Origin: Glandiceps talaboti
Taxonomy: Eukaryota > Hemichordata > Enteropneusta > Spengelidae
Direction of reading: 5' to 3'
Assembly: GCF_964340395.1 (NCBI RefSeq)
Contig: NC_135559.1
Coordinates: forward strand, 20,380,111-20,444,110
Length of the DNA stretch: 64,000 bases
The notes beneath the pieces are model-generated. The model made no database searches and was not told where the DNA came from. It saw only the letters and a program-made list of their open reading frames with translations. The translations under genes were made by a program, and so were the position numbers. Of this stretch, positions 26,733-60,884 are shown piece by piece. Within the stretch, counting starts at the first letter, position 1. The number at the start of each line of letters is the position of its first letter.

Positions 26733-27209
26733 CATAGTAAGCACTTAAAAATAAGGACATGTAGGAGGAGGCCATTTAATGGCATACAATTTTAAACCAT
26801 ACACTTTGTCGAAAGCCATAGACTACTTGAAAATTGTCCTTAATACCCCAACTTTACTTGAGTCAATACTGTTTTTATTATGCAACAGTGTGGCTATATT
26901 ACTTACACTTTACCTTATATATTAGCAGACACACACATTTTCTTGGCTATTTCCTGCCACTAATTAACCAAATGTAAACAGAATGCCTCCCGTAAGGGCA
27001 AAACCATAGATTTTTGGGCCTACACACATTGTTGGAATACATAATTCTAAACTATAGCAATTATACATGATGTCCCACTTAATTCAATGGATGTTTACCA
27101 CAATCTCACCAGTTCTTATCATTAGCAAATGAAAAATGTGTAGTAAATTTCATTATAATTTAGCCAGCGGTTTTTAAGAAAATGACGACACAGACAGACG
27201 AGCACACGC

Positions 27210-27242
<33 letters not shown>

Positions 27243-27401
27243 TAGATAGACATCGCCCTTTCAATACCCCCCCCCCCCACCTTACGGGAGGTACACATAT
27301 AGTTGGCAAGTGAATTGTGCAATTTTGCAAAGTACAGGATAAACAACTACTCCTGAGGTTTGAATAGTTCAAAAATGTCGAGAGAGAGAGGGAGGGAGAG
27401 A

Positions 27402-27457
<56 letters not shown>

Positions 27458-27603
27458 CAGACAGACAGACAGACAGACAGAGACAGAGAAGACAGATAGA
27501 GACAGAGACATAGAAGAGACAGAGACAGATAGACAGAGACAAAGAGAGACAAAGAGATATACAGAGAGACAGAGACAGACTAGAAAGAGAGTACGGACGG
27601 ACG

Positions 27604-27644
<41 letters not shown>

Positions 27645-27834
27645 AGGAAGGTATACACTAGATTTCAGAAGGTATTGCGGCAAAGCCGCGAGAGTCTTTT
27701 TAAATTTACTCAGTAAATGACCGCTCCTGAAGTTTACTTTGGTTCAAACCATGAGCAACTTCGAACCCTCACTTTTTTCATGCCCCCCCCCTCCAATTTC
27801 CTCCCCCCCCCGGCGTAAATTCCGACCTCAGCCC
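26733..27834 (-). mobile_element. Microsatellite-bearing repeat replacing part of UNC93 copy B
   Basis: This 1.1-kb interval replaces about 1.7 kb of exon 1 and intron 1. It holds TACCTCCCGTAAGG (minus strand, near 27284), (GACA)n at 27185-27245, the AAAAACCGCTGGCTAAAT signature, and a second (GA)n/(GACA)n block at 27380-27655. The first part matches the element family at 35.3 and 60.8 kb, in reverse orientation. Confidence 0.65.
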
Positions 27835-28475
27835 TTTTAGCCACCATTACCTTTTGAAGTTCGAGTAATTAATATTGTTATTGCCAGGTGTACCCAGTAG
27901 TTGTTTTAAACACCTTTCATTTTTCTTTATATTTACAAGGTATTTTCGTTAGTTGAAATATTTGTGTTTCTATTTGTTTGTTTTCAAATCTTACATTACT
28001 TGTGGAGTTGGATTGGATATGGTTGGTTACATCTTTGTGTGTTCTAGTACCATTTGTATCTTTGCACAATTGCCATTAAGTCGTATGGGGAAGACACATC
28101 AACGTGTTATTCTGATGAGCGTTGCATTCATTTGCCTCCTTTCCTGCTATATATTGTTACTGGTAATGGAGCCTGCTGATAACACCTTGACAATTGCTCT
28201 CATGTTTCTTATATCCGTCTTGTGGGGAGTTGCTGACCGTATTTTTGCGCTTGAGTCTACAAGTAAGACATCAACTAATTTGTACAAATGATTCCCATCA
28301 ATATATATGATCACACGTGTCTTTAATTGCATATAAGTTCATAGTCCTAGTATTTGTGTATTATAATCTTTAAAACATCACATGACCATAGAAAAATGTT
28401 TTATTACGTTCATGGCTGAATTGTTGATATCAAGGACTAACTTTGCTACATCATGGAATAACTTTACATTTGCAG

Positions 28476-28765
<290 letters not shown>

Positions 28766-29189
28766 TATAGTGTAACCATGGAAACAAGCGTAAAATGGAT
28801 GAAGGTTTGTGCGATATTTTAGTTAGCACTAAACCGTAAATGCAAATAAATTGGCAACACCAAGAATTCATTACAGTATATGCTTTTGTATATACAAATG
28901 TTCTGAAAATATAACTTTGAAAGCAATGTTTGCAAACATGTATAACTTTTTTGTGTTGTTTATATTTTTGTTAGCGATACACGCATTGGTCTTTCCAAAC
29001 AAGAAGGAAAGTGAATTTGCCAACCGGAATGTATGGAGAGGAATTGGACTTTCTTTAGGATTTGGCTCAAGTTTATTTTTATGTGTTTACATCAAAATTT
29101 TAATATTGATTGTACTTTTAGTTATATCATTCACGTTATACTTCATTTTAGAATTCATCTTCAACAAGGAATCAAATAGTGAATAAGTT

Positions 29190-29523
29190 TCATCAAAGCC
29201 CGGAAAGGGAAATGTAGGAACCGAAGTCTATTTATAGTTATAGTTGCACCAAATAATGAAATGTTTTTTGAAATAATTGTTAGCACTTTATAAAATTATC
29301 AACAATGTCAAAATTACATTGGCACATGGTAATTGTTCATATAAAGAGGCGCCTGTAGAATTTTAAAGGAAACTATTCCCAGCATAAATAAAAATCCCTC
29401 CAAAAAACATGGTTTAAATACCGTCAGACATGAAAAGAGAAAAACAGGGTCCCTGAAACAATGGTAAGGACTTTATTCCACTGTCGCCACCAAATTAATA
29501 TTTTAACTGCTTTTATTTGTTTC

Positions 29524-29592
<69 letters not shown>

Positions 29593-30000
29593 CTACTACT
29601 ACTACTACTACCACAGCGTATTTGTGTGAAGGCATTGAAATTATCAAAATTGAGGCCATCGTAATAGCCTTCGGGGGTTAATTGCAATATGGCCCTAAGC
29701 CAAATTTAAAAACCGATTTGTGAGAAGTGATTCCCCTACTCCCCCGTAATTACTGAAGATCTGCACCGTATCCTAAGGGTCACTACAGTCATGGATGATT
29801 CGGTTATCTGAATTTTATTTAAGCTTGCCACTAGGTGTACTCACAATGTCTGGTTTGTTCTGAGTAACTATATAGCATTCTTCTTGCAATTCAACAATCA
29901 TTCCTAATCATATGTAGTCATCAGCTGTCAACTTATCATCAGTGTGTTCACGTTCTAAGTACTATCTTAGCATCACGATCTATACGAAATATTTTTAAGA
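29190..30000. repeat. Intergenic with (CTA)n microsatellite
   Basis: A (CTA)n tract occupies about 29527-29612. The remainder is AT-rich with no recognised gene. Confidence 0.8.
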
Positions 30001-30535
30001 TTACCAATAAGCAGGGATCATTGTATACCAATGCGGATAGAAGTTAGCAGCGGTGTAGATAACGAAACATACAGGACTCAATATCAGTGTACGTTTGTTC
30101 CCAAGCCATTCAGTGAGGAAAGATGCTAGAAAAAGCCCAGCAAAAAGTGAACTGATATACAGGGTAACTAAAGTTGCGAAACCCAAACCTTCAATGCAAT
30201 TTACACTGCTTTGTATAAATCCCCGTAGACCATAGATATCATCGATCACTGCTCTACCACTTGATCTACCAGGGATACATAGACCATAGAAGGCCGAGGA
30301 AGTACAGCAAAATGACAATGAAAGGCAAAGGGCATTTCTCCAAAGGGATTTCATATTGATCACGGTAGCCGAATCAAAATCACTTCGATGAGTGTCACCC
30401 CCCTTCTCGAGTATGAACTCACTTTCAGTAATTAATACTGCAGATGTCATACCAAGGTCATACATTGCGTTTCATTCCTGTCCTGTTCCTTCGATTCTTG
30501 CATGATACTGACTATCTTTACACAGCTAGTTTGGT
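30001..30535 (-). pseudogene. UNC93A-like gene, copy C, inverted exon 1 fragment
   Basis: Reverse-oriented copy of the first part of UNC93 exon 1, from the region around the start (CATGCAAGAATCGAAGGAAC) to the segment ending WYTMIPA, where homology stops at a TAA. It has a 54-bp in-frame insertion bounded by direct repeats of TATGGTCTA, plus further small indels. Exons 2 and 3 are absent. It is a non-functional inverted fragment between copies B and D. Confidence 0.9.
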
Positions 30536-30639
30536 CATTAGAGCAGAATTGGACTAAGGCTATATGTCACATATATTGGACCCCCTGTTATGCATTGTTT
30601 TCAATGGAAAAAGTGATGATGACGTAGAGCGGTCCGTAT

Positions 30640-31140
30640 ATTACTGGAAGCCAGTGCAAGTTGACAAGTACTGGAGTGATGTTATCAAACTTGCGTGAAC
30701 AGCTGAGAAGATGCACAGCGGCATTTTGAAGAGTCTGTAGACGGTTAATTTGAACTTTAGTTTAATCCATACAAAAGACAGTTACAGTAATCGAGGCGGG
30801 ACGTTACACATGCGTGGATTAATTTTTCTGTAGTGGCTTTGTCCAATCGTCGATGAATCTTTCCAATTCTGTGCAATGCGAAATAACTATTTCTACATAT
30901 CTGATGGAGCCATCGCTATTTAGAATCACGCCTAGATTCCGAACTGAAGAAGACAGAGTGATACCAATCTCGCCAATCTTAAGGCTAGTTAGCTCTAATA
31001 CATCTAATTGTAGGCGTGAGGAGAAATTAACAACCTGGGTTTTATTAATTGTCATTGAGTACCAACTTATTGGATGTCATCCAGCTACGAATATCATCGA
31101 TGCATGCCTTTACATCGGCCACAACTGTTGGATCTAATCA
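30640..31140 (-). mobile_element. Non-LTR retrotransposon fragment (L2/CR1-like RT)
   Basis: Minus-strand translation gives DVKACIDDIRSWMTSNKLVL, then SSSVRNLGVILNSDGSI, then, after a frame change, TTEKLIHACVTSRLDYCN and LLYGL. These are the ordered C-terminal reverse transcriptase motifs of L2/CR1-type elements. There are stops and a frameshift and both ends are missing. It sits between the inverted UNC93 fragment and the intact UNC93 gene. Confidence 0.85.
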
Positions 31141-31315
31141 TTGCATTATTCACTGTATACTGTATACACATACTCGACAATAACTGTAACGAAGATATAG
31201 GTGGCCATACATACCTACCCCTCTGGTGTAACCTTTCAAATTATATAGCAGACTCCAGCACACAGTCGGCTGAAAACACGGACTTCGACCCCTAGGAGTT
31301 GACACGACGATAAAC

Positions 31316-34761
<3,446 letters not shown>

Positions 34762-35225
34762 TTTCCTGTATATCGCTAGAGTCGAACAGTGTCAATTTTG
34801 ACAAACTCAGAAAGGTTCATAAGCTAAGCTGATACCACTTTATATCTGCAAAATTGTCTATTAATTTCAAATCGCTCACTCTATTGAAAGATATTTTACA
34901 AAATCACAGGCTTCACTTTCACCTCATTAATTTTGTTTAGATGGCTTTATGTTTAAAAACACTGGAGCGCAATATCAGTTTATAGTTATAGGACGGATAC
35001 GATCTGATTTAGTTGATTTAACAGAACACTTTTTCAGGGTTAAACGCCTTTATTAGTAAGACTGTAACACTTGCCGTATATTAGTATTATTGTTATTTGA
35101 AATTATATGTTTTAAATTAGTTCAGATGTGAGAGGTCCTTCCTAATTTCTGTACATACATGTGCCGAAAGATGATGGTGTTTATCTCGAAGTTTGCATTT
35201 GCAATGTGACTTATAAAATTTAAAT
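34762..35225 (+). repeat. Shared 3' flank of UNC93 copies D and A
   Basis: From TTTCCTGTATATCGCT onward this is collinear with 24188-24640 behind copy A, differing by small indels. Copy B lacks it, so copies A and D share a 3' end while copies A and B share a 5' end. Confidence 0.9.
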
Positions 35226-35261
35226 TAAAACATTAAAAAGGAACCAACATAATTAATTTCA

Positions 35262-36133
35262 TTTTTACCTCCCTTAAGGGGGAGGTAATAAAATGGCGAT
35301 GTCTGTCCATGTGTCCGTCCGTCCGTCCGTCCGTCCAGCTGTGTGTGTCTATCTGCATCATTTCCATAAAAACGGCTGGCTCAAATATACTGAAATTTGG
35401 TACCATAATACATTGTGTAGGAAGCATGCTTACATTTCTCTGGACTAATATTTCTCCAAAAGTGATGTCCCAATTGCATTGATACATGTATTTTCTGTAC
35501 CATTATATTGCAATATTTTCCCCACAGATTATACACTCTATACCACTACATGTATATGTTTACTACTTATGGGTTATGTCAATTAAAAACCTACACAATT
35601 AATTGACAAAGATAACTTTTTGTATAGGGGTGGGGTAAGAATCCATCCAGTTTTCCATGTGTCAGAATTGCATAAAAGATGTTTAATTTTATAATAAAAG
35701 TAGGAAGTTGAAACCGAGCCAACAGGAAAACAGATAGATTGAGGATAAACATCTATTGCAATTGGGTTTTATATAAAATGGACAGTCTGTGCTAGTTTCT
35801 GAAGAGTGTGTAAGCATGTGTAATCTCTTTGTCCTTACATGATCCCATCATTGATTTTCCCATTTAGCAATAAGAAATTTCATGGGGGGGGGGGGGGAGA
35901 GCAAGTCTTGACTAAAACAAAGTAATTACCTTTGCCATGCATCAGTGTTGAGGGTATATTTATTAATTTTCTAGAAACCATACTTTTGCATTTTTATTTA
36001 ACAAAGATGTAGTTTTACATAATTATAATGACAGTCTCTCCCAACCTTTGCCATTCTGATACAACAATAGAATTATAATGGTAGACTTTCTGTTTTATTT
36101 GGTATTCATAACTTCCTCAGTTGCAAGTCAGTA

Positions 36134-36227
<94 letters not shown>

Positions 36228-37020
36228 GTTTAATTTGAGCAGTTTGAAAACTCCAACATATTAAGGTTTCCTTTCTCTTTTGTTTACAGGATAACGTGCG
36301 TGCTTGGCCATTTTTGACCATTAAAGGAACTAAGAGCTATACATGTTCAAAGTAAAAGTGCATATGTCCTATAAAAGTTGTTGGTTTCGCTTTTATAAAC
36401 ATTTAGTGAATAATTTGCATAATTCATCATTTTCGGTAATTAGGTTATATCTTAAGACTGCATACTTCAATTTCAATATAATTTACTACATACATTAAAC
36501 ATAGCAAAGTTTATACACCCTATAAAGTTTGTTGATGTACCTTACAGTGTTAATAACTAATTTGCACGATTAAGGATTTTCGGTAATTAAGATATATCAT
36601 AAGAATGCATACTTCAATTTCAATATAATTTAGTTGATACGTTAAGTTATTCATACCAAAGCGAATATGTCCTATCAAATTTGTTGATATAGCCTACAGT
36701 TTTAATGACAAATTTGCATAATTAATGATTTTAGGTAATTAGGCTGTATCTTAAAAATGCAATCTTCAAATTTTATATAATATGGTACATGTATCAACCA
36801 TAATAATACGCACCTGTCCTATGACGTTTGTTGATACAACTTCTACCTTTAATGAGTATTTTGAATAATGAATGATATTCAGTAATTAAGCAGTATCATG
36901 CAGTCTTCAAATTCCGTATAATTTGGCATATACATTAACCTAAGAAAGCACACTTGTCCAAAAAAGCCTGTTTAGCATAGTTTAAAAAAATAGTTTTAAT
37001 GAGTAATTAGTGATTCCCTT
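35262..37020 (+). mobile_element. Microsatellite-bearing element with tandem tail units
   Basis: Starts with a short hairpin TACCTCCCTTAAGGGGGAGG, then (GTCC)n, then AAAACGGCTGGCTCAAATAT. After a (TA)n tract at 36136-36223 there are about five diverged units of 130-150 bp with TAATTTGCATAATTAATGAT, GTAATTAGG and TTAAGAATGCATACTTCAA. The architecture (terminal hairpin, internal microsatellite, tandem tail repeats) resembles non-autonomous Helitron/Helentron derivatives, but I have not proven ends or target sites. No coding sequence. Confidence 0.6.
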
Positions 37021-37699
37021 ACATTGATCGCACGAGCATTACTCATTTCTATCGGACAATGAATTAGAATGCATAATATCGTTTTCGTTGGAACATATGT
37101 GTCACAAAGTAATGGCATGTTTAGTAAAGTTTATTGACTGGGGTCAGCGACAGTAGGTTGACCGGCCAGAGTTGTTCACAAGATAAAGTACCAGGTAAGT
37201 GGCAAATTAGCATAATATTTTTGGACGGATGGCTGGAAAGTTTATAAACAACTAGATTGAATTTGCATGTGCTTGAGGCAGCGGACACTTGGTGGCAATA
37301 TTAATTTGATCATCCAATCATGTGTGACAACCGGGTTTTTTGACACTAGTATAAAAGGGACAATGTTTGACACTGCTGTTTCCGGAAAGATACTCTCCTA
37401 AATATTCTTACCATAGGATTTGCTTGCAATTCCCGATGCCTTTTCAATAAATGCATCACCTCCTTGTAGGCGTCATTATTACTACGCCCTTAACGTTTGG
37501 AAAGACCAGTTACCTTTTTGGAACACAGTGTGTATTTACATAGTGTATCGAATGTACCAGAATCCCTGTGTCTCCCCCCCCCCCCTCCCGCGTTTATCAA
37601 TGATTTCTAGAGTTTTGGATATCTTATTGCCTAGTAACTTTTTTGATTTTTTTCGTTGGTTTTTTCATAACTTTTTATGTGAAGACGTTCGTTTTTATA

Positions 37700-38070
37700 T
37701 ATGATTAAAAAAGTGTGTGTGTATGTGTGTGTGTGTGTATCTGTCTGTTTGTCTGTCTGGCTGTCTGTCTGTCTGTCTGTCTGTCACCATTTTCCTCAAA
37801 AGTGGCTGGCTCAATTCAAACGAACTTTAATGTACATGTTCTATAGGGCAATGGCTAGAAAGTTTTGCTAAACATAGAGAATATTAATGAGTTATTTTAA
37901 TGATTAATGATTTTCAGTAATTTGGTTATATATGAAGGGTACAAGCTTCAAGTTTTGTATAATTTGATACACAAATTCATGATACCAGAGTGCACATGTC
38001 TCATAAAGCTTACTGATGTTATGCTTAGTTGTAATGAGTAATTTGCATAATTATTATATCCTTTATTTTC
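37700..38070 (+). mobile_element. Second member of the microsatellite-bearing family
   Basis: (GT)n and (CTGT)n at 37712-37785 are followed by AAAAGTGGCTGGCTCAATTC and then one or two tail units with TAATTTGCATAATTA, as in 35262-37020. Confidence 0.6.
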
Positions 38071-38802
38071 TAATCGATACCAATAGCGATGGCGTTCACA
38101 TCCGGTTCGGAGGTAAACACAAATCTGTGTATGCTGTTGACTGTTTGCGAATACTGCTTTCCTGGTTGGATATCACTTTCAAATGACCAATACAATAGCT
38201 ACAATAAAGAATTTACTTTCAAAAAGGGAGCATAGAAGTGTATAATAATCTGGTGGTAACGTTTAAAATACCAGATACCTTGGATACATCGGTAAACATC
38301 AAGACCATGTTTACAAAAGGTTGTTTACTTGTTTGCAGTGAAAATACATATAATTCGCATAGTTATGTGATACTTCAGAACTTGCGATGGTCAAAGAAAA
38401 TAGTGAAATACCTTTATTTGAACATCAACAAAAAACACTGTATTAACCTTAAAGAAGAGTATGTGATTAAAAACAAATGATTGCTTTCATTAGGAACTAT
38501 TTTATCTCAATTCATCTAATTTGCATAATCAATATTGAAAATACCGGTTTTATTTCAACCTGTACATTAACGTACACAGTGGTGGCTATGAAATAAATAG
38601 TATTATCGGTATGCCACAGAAACAATACTCAATTTGTTATCTTTGACCAATATAACCCTTGTTTAATGTATGCGCAAAGGAAAGCGGAAAGGCGTAAATT
38701 AAGTATGACATCTTTAGAACATTACTGAGCCCTCCCTCCAAACAGCAATGTGACTTACCTGAAACACGTCATGAATGTTGCAATGTTTAAATAGACGGCA
38801 GC

Positions 38803-39099
38803 ATGACAGGGCGTAAAGACTACATGATCAAAGTTCTAATACTGCTTTCGATAACCGTAATTTGGACATGCCTGGCTTGGTGGTTAGCTGTTTTAGGACA
38901 ACTCCATATCGTTATCCGTAATACCACCCATCAAACTTTGAAACCGCCATCAGCTACCAGTGGGGAATTCGTCGAAGATGATACTATGTGTGTATCACTG
39001 TCTAATGCGGATTCTAACAACTGTAGTGGTAGTATCAAATCTGCCATCAAGCCGACTGACAACAACTGGACTGAAGTGTTAGTTGATCTACTCAATTGA
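38803..39099 (+). CDS. Hypothetical small single-pass membrane protein
   Basis: A 98-codon frame whose start follows GGCAGC. Residues about 8-30 form one hydrophobic segment (VLILLSITVIWTCLAWWLAV), followed by a polar region with several NxT/NxS sites and three Cys. This is the layout of a type II membrane stem, like the N-terminus of a Golgi enzyme, or of a small secreted protein. I recognise no family, no splice evidence links it to other exons, and neighbouring DNA is repeat-rich. It may be a chance frame. Confidence 0.3.
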   Translation: MTGRKDYMIKVLILLSITVIWTCLAWWLAVLGQLHIVIRNTTHQTLKPPSATSGEFVEDDTMCVSLSNADSNNCSGSIKSAIKPTDNNWTEVLVDLLN

Positions 39100-39549
39100 C
39101 AAGTTCCAGGATTTATTTCATACCTGATGATATTGTATCGATCGATTATCAGTTTTGTTGTTACGAGAACTAGTACATGCACACTTTATCTTGGGAGAAA
39201 TGAGACATCCCATGAGAAGAGTAAGTAAAACGTATAATAATAATTCAATTGGAGGCCGATCGTTTAGGGCACTCGAATTCTAAATGACATTAATGGTGTG
39301 GACATTACCCAGATTTCCCAGGATGGACTCTACGAGGTATCCTTTATACATCTTATGAACTAAATCTTTCACGGTAGTCATGAATTCATGTGTGAGAAGA
39401 GATACAAGAAAAACGTGGTGGAGCTTACAACGGTGTCTATTTTTGGCGATTACTTGCATGATTCAGGACATTTCCAGTCTTTCATCGTCTGATTTTCACG
39501 CATGTTCAATTTGAATTGATAAAATTAAGTTTGGAAAGTACATACATAT

Positions 39550-39553
<4 letters not shown>

Positions 39554-39592
<39 letters not shown>

Positions 39593-39835
39593 CACACACA
39601 CACACACACACACACATACATAGACACATGCATAGACACATACATACATACATACATACATACATACATACACACATACATAGATACATACATACATACA
39701 TATATACATACATACATACATACACACATACATACATACATACATACATGCATGCATGCATGCATGCATGCATGCATGCATGCATGCATACATACATACA
39801 TACATACATACATACATACATACATACATACATAC
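39554..39835. repeat. Compound (CA)n-(CATA)n-(CATG)n microsatellite
   Basis: About 280 bp of di- and tetranucleotide repeats stepping from CA to CATA to CATG and back to CATA. The open frames on both strands are artefacts. Confidence 0.97.
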
Positions 39836-39849
39836 AGTTTCCTTCTCAT

Positions 39850-42800
39850 TTGTATTTGCAGTGACTCCGGTTTAACCTATCTACATGTCTCAAACACATA
39901 TAGATGTCCATCATCTCTGTAATAAAAACTCACTCCAAATGATATATGCATTGTAAGTCTTGTCAAATCAGGAACATAGAATATCCATACGTACATTTAC
40001 AATATTAACAGTTTTATCTAAAAAAAATGACAGACACATATGGATGGTATATATGATACAGATTATTTGCCATGGAAACACTGTGCACTTTATAGTGAGA
40101 CAATGAATCATAGACCGAAATGTACGTTATGATTGTTTTTTGTTTTCAAATATTCCTGCATGACATATAAAGTAGGAAGTTGGTCTGAAAACACTATTCT
40201 GGTGTCTCCTTTAAAGTGTAGTAATAATTTTGCAATAATAGTCTGATGATTATGAAATATGTAATTATAGCTACGTTATCGTTTGTTTGATGGATGTTGA
40301 AAATGGCCGAAGGGTTCTTGATTATTCTCCACTTCTCCGACAATCAATTCATTTGCCACTGTAAATGATATATTTTATTCATTAATGTATTGTACAAAAA
40401 GTTCATTAAATGTACAATACAAAAAAGGTTGGTTGATATCAAGAGAAACAATGTGCTCATAAGAAACCATACTGAAACATGACTGGTATTTAAAATACCA
40501 AATGTTATATTCATATGACAATACATCTGCATTGATAAACTATTGTGTCAAGTTAAACGTTTGTTCCAAACAATCTGTTGACATAGACTGAAGTGTACAG
40601 TCACATATTCCAGGTAATAATTTTTAAGTTTGTGTTTCGACAAAAAATGAACTGGACACAGTCAAATATCATAGTACAAGTCATGACAATTTGCTTTTCG
40701 AGCGTATATTGGCCTTATACCTCAAATATGCTAGATATTTCCGACATCACGTGACATCAGTTACCTGCCCAACACCGTATGTTTTCTAGTAAGCGCATGT
40801 CTATGATAATCCAGCTTCAATCACTTACTGTACCTTGGTTCCATATACGTATCGAATACAACTGAACTACGCAATTCACAAGATAGACATAAAAAATAGC
40901 ATTGACTTTTCTTTTTTCTTTGAAGGGCATTAGCTGAATACATTTTTAGGTTTTCGTTAGTTATTTTGGCTGCATAATAAAATGTTCCTGCAGTATTTGT
41001 GAAGCACACAAAACCATTGCTTGAAATTACCAATACTCAAACTTGAAAGGATCAAGACAGAATGCGATTGTTCAATGACATAATTTAGTGTGAATATAAG
41101 TGATGAATTAGAAAAAAGACAAGAAATATAAATCAAATACAGCTACTGTGACTTTAATTGAATAATACATGTAATACCACATATGCGATGATGATTCAGA
41201 ACTTGGAATAATATCTTGAGAAAATAAATTTCCTACATGACAAACTTAACACTTGAAAGATGCTTTACGGTGGTATAACTTCTTGAGTAAATGATATATC
41301 TCGATTATTTAAGGCATCCGCATGATACATTTTAACAAGTCTTTGTAGAAGACACAGACCCCTGCAATACTTTACATCTATGTGACTGAATGGTGCAATA
41401 ATATGAAACAAATTAATGGTAACAAATCAACGCTAAACGTGTCTGTGATACGCAGGAGATGGTGGGATTTTGATAACTGACCCCGAAGGTCAAAGACATG
41501 GTCAAACATCAAGGTCTCAAAAGAAACTTTACACCTAATAATATAGGGATAGATACTTGAATGGAGTCTCCATGTAGCACCAAAGGTAATGCATTTATCA
41601 TATATCTCTCTCTTCCTCTCTTGTTCTGGATTACTTTTAGACATCATTTGGAAACAAATTGGCCAGGCATACACAGTACAGATTGTCTGCAATATGCAAA
41701 TAGCTTGATTTGATTGACCCAGAAGAGAAGGTTATGGTCGAGGTCAAAGGTTACCTTCTTATTAGAAAGCTTGCAAGTGATCTAATTGTGTTAGATACTG
41801 ACTGGAGTTTAATAATTGACCCTGACAGGCAAGGTCAAGGGTTAATGTCTTAAAAAGAAAGCCTGTACATAATAGGAAGGAGAGTAGACACTTGAATGGA
41901 GTCTCTGTGTATTATGGTTTTTGAATTATGCCATAAATATTGATTTTTAACTACAAATATGGCCGCCATTTGCACATGTCGTGAACCAAAGTGACATGCA
42001 CATGTCCAACATATATGACACATCACTTCAGAAATAATTGGATATTGCATGTCTGAGCAATGACGTATTGGGGATGGACGGACGGCTGGACACATTGTAA
42101 TAGTCCCCCTTGGGAGACTAAAAATTTGATGATAGTATTCGAACTAAAATTGAATTCTTACATTTGCTCAACTATGGGCTTACATGACCAGTTTCAAATA
42201 CCTCTCTAAATCCATTTGCATATTGTTTTGTCAGGTGTAAAATGTTACAGAAAAGAGTTTGGTAAAACATTTCATTCAATATAAAGAAAAAGTTAAGTAC
42301 GTGATATTTGCACTGTTGTTGTAGTGGAGTCCTTTTCCATAAGGTAGAGTGCGAAGTTTTTTGTTTTACTAGGGTCAAGAAAATTGGAACAATTTTCATT
42401 TTATATCTAAGGAAAAATGGGGGGTCAACATACAAAGTTTTAAAATAGAAGTCATAATGATATCAAAATTAAGCCATTTTAGAATCCAATATGGCCGCCA
42501 AATCCAATATGGCTGTCAACTTGTGTTAATGCTAAAGCAAATATTTGATCGTCGATATCCTTGAAAAGAAAATGGTAAACCCGACATTTCTTTTATTATC
42601 TCAAAATGACCAGGAACAAGATTTCCTATGGCAAAATTTTGAGGAATTTTAAGAACTTGATTTTCACAGAAATTGGTCCCCAAGGTAAATTCTACCTTCA
42701 CGTTCTTGAAGAATTACCAATCTGTCATTTTGTTGACGTCATCAAAGTAATTTACATATGACATTAGGGGGGGGGGCAATATTTTACAGAAAGTAATACA

Positions 42801-43019
42801 TTACATGCTTACATGCACACTCGATCCGAATATAATAATTTAGAACATACTAGTATTTGAGAATTGTGAAGTTCAGACTAATGATCTATCATGTTATATA
42901 CCCTGTTAAAGCAAGTCTGACGCAAAACTACCAGGTCTATTTGTATATGGACAGACATCAAAAGTAAGCCTTTAGGCTGTTGTAAATCAAATTTCTCCAT
43001 GTAATACAAACTGTATATT
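39850..43019. other. Intergenic with a diverged repeat pair
   Basis: About 41460-41600 and 41810-41920 are two diverged copies of one unit (both with GACACTTGAATGGAGTCTC or close variants and a preceding AAGGTCAA motif). The end of the second, 42050-42115, also occurs near 11880-11980. No gene is recognised. The interval includes the 3' flank of the 18-exon gene that ends at 43020. Confidence 0.55.
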
Positions 43020-60328
<17,309 letters not shown>

Positions 60329-60837
60329 TTTGGTGGGTGTATTTAGAATCACATACACACGACACCTCTCACGTAAACATTTGTGAGACAAACTTCCAGG
60401 GATGTTGAACGCCTTTAGCAACACGGATATAGCTATACGGAAATTTAATTTCCATTTCTTGACTCATGCTGGCGCCTTTCTCTGGTCATGAACTGTCAAG
60501 GCGAAAGGGGTTCGTGCGTCTCTGGTGTGTCTCTTACGTACGTAATCAATAACCATGTTCACCATGGCAAGTTAATTTTCTCCACACCCGATCCAAATTG
60601 TGAATTGTGTCATTTTCCATAAAATTATCTTCATTTATTGTAAAAATCGAAAGGCCTCCACATTTAATGAACCCTTTATAGCAATATCACTTTCGGATGG
60701 CAAAATTCAATGTAGAGGAACTGAAATGTATCAGCTGGGTTTTTTTTTCGTGTGAGTCCGTACGTATATCTAGCATACTTACCTCCCGTAAGGGAAGGTT
60801 ATGTTATGCCTTTGTCTGTGCGTGTGTGCGTGCGTGC

Positions 60838-60884
<47 letters not shown>

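Noticed and set aside
27160-27716. Long Ser/Leu/Cys/Val or Arg/Glu/Thr/Asp frames on both strands
   Set aside because: They read through (GACA)n and (GA)n repeats; the translation is pure dipeptide or tetrapeptide periodicity.
39496-39864. Met/Tyr/Val/Cys frames of up to 117 codons
   Set aside because: Translation of a compound CA/CATA/CATG microsatellite.
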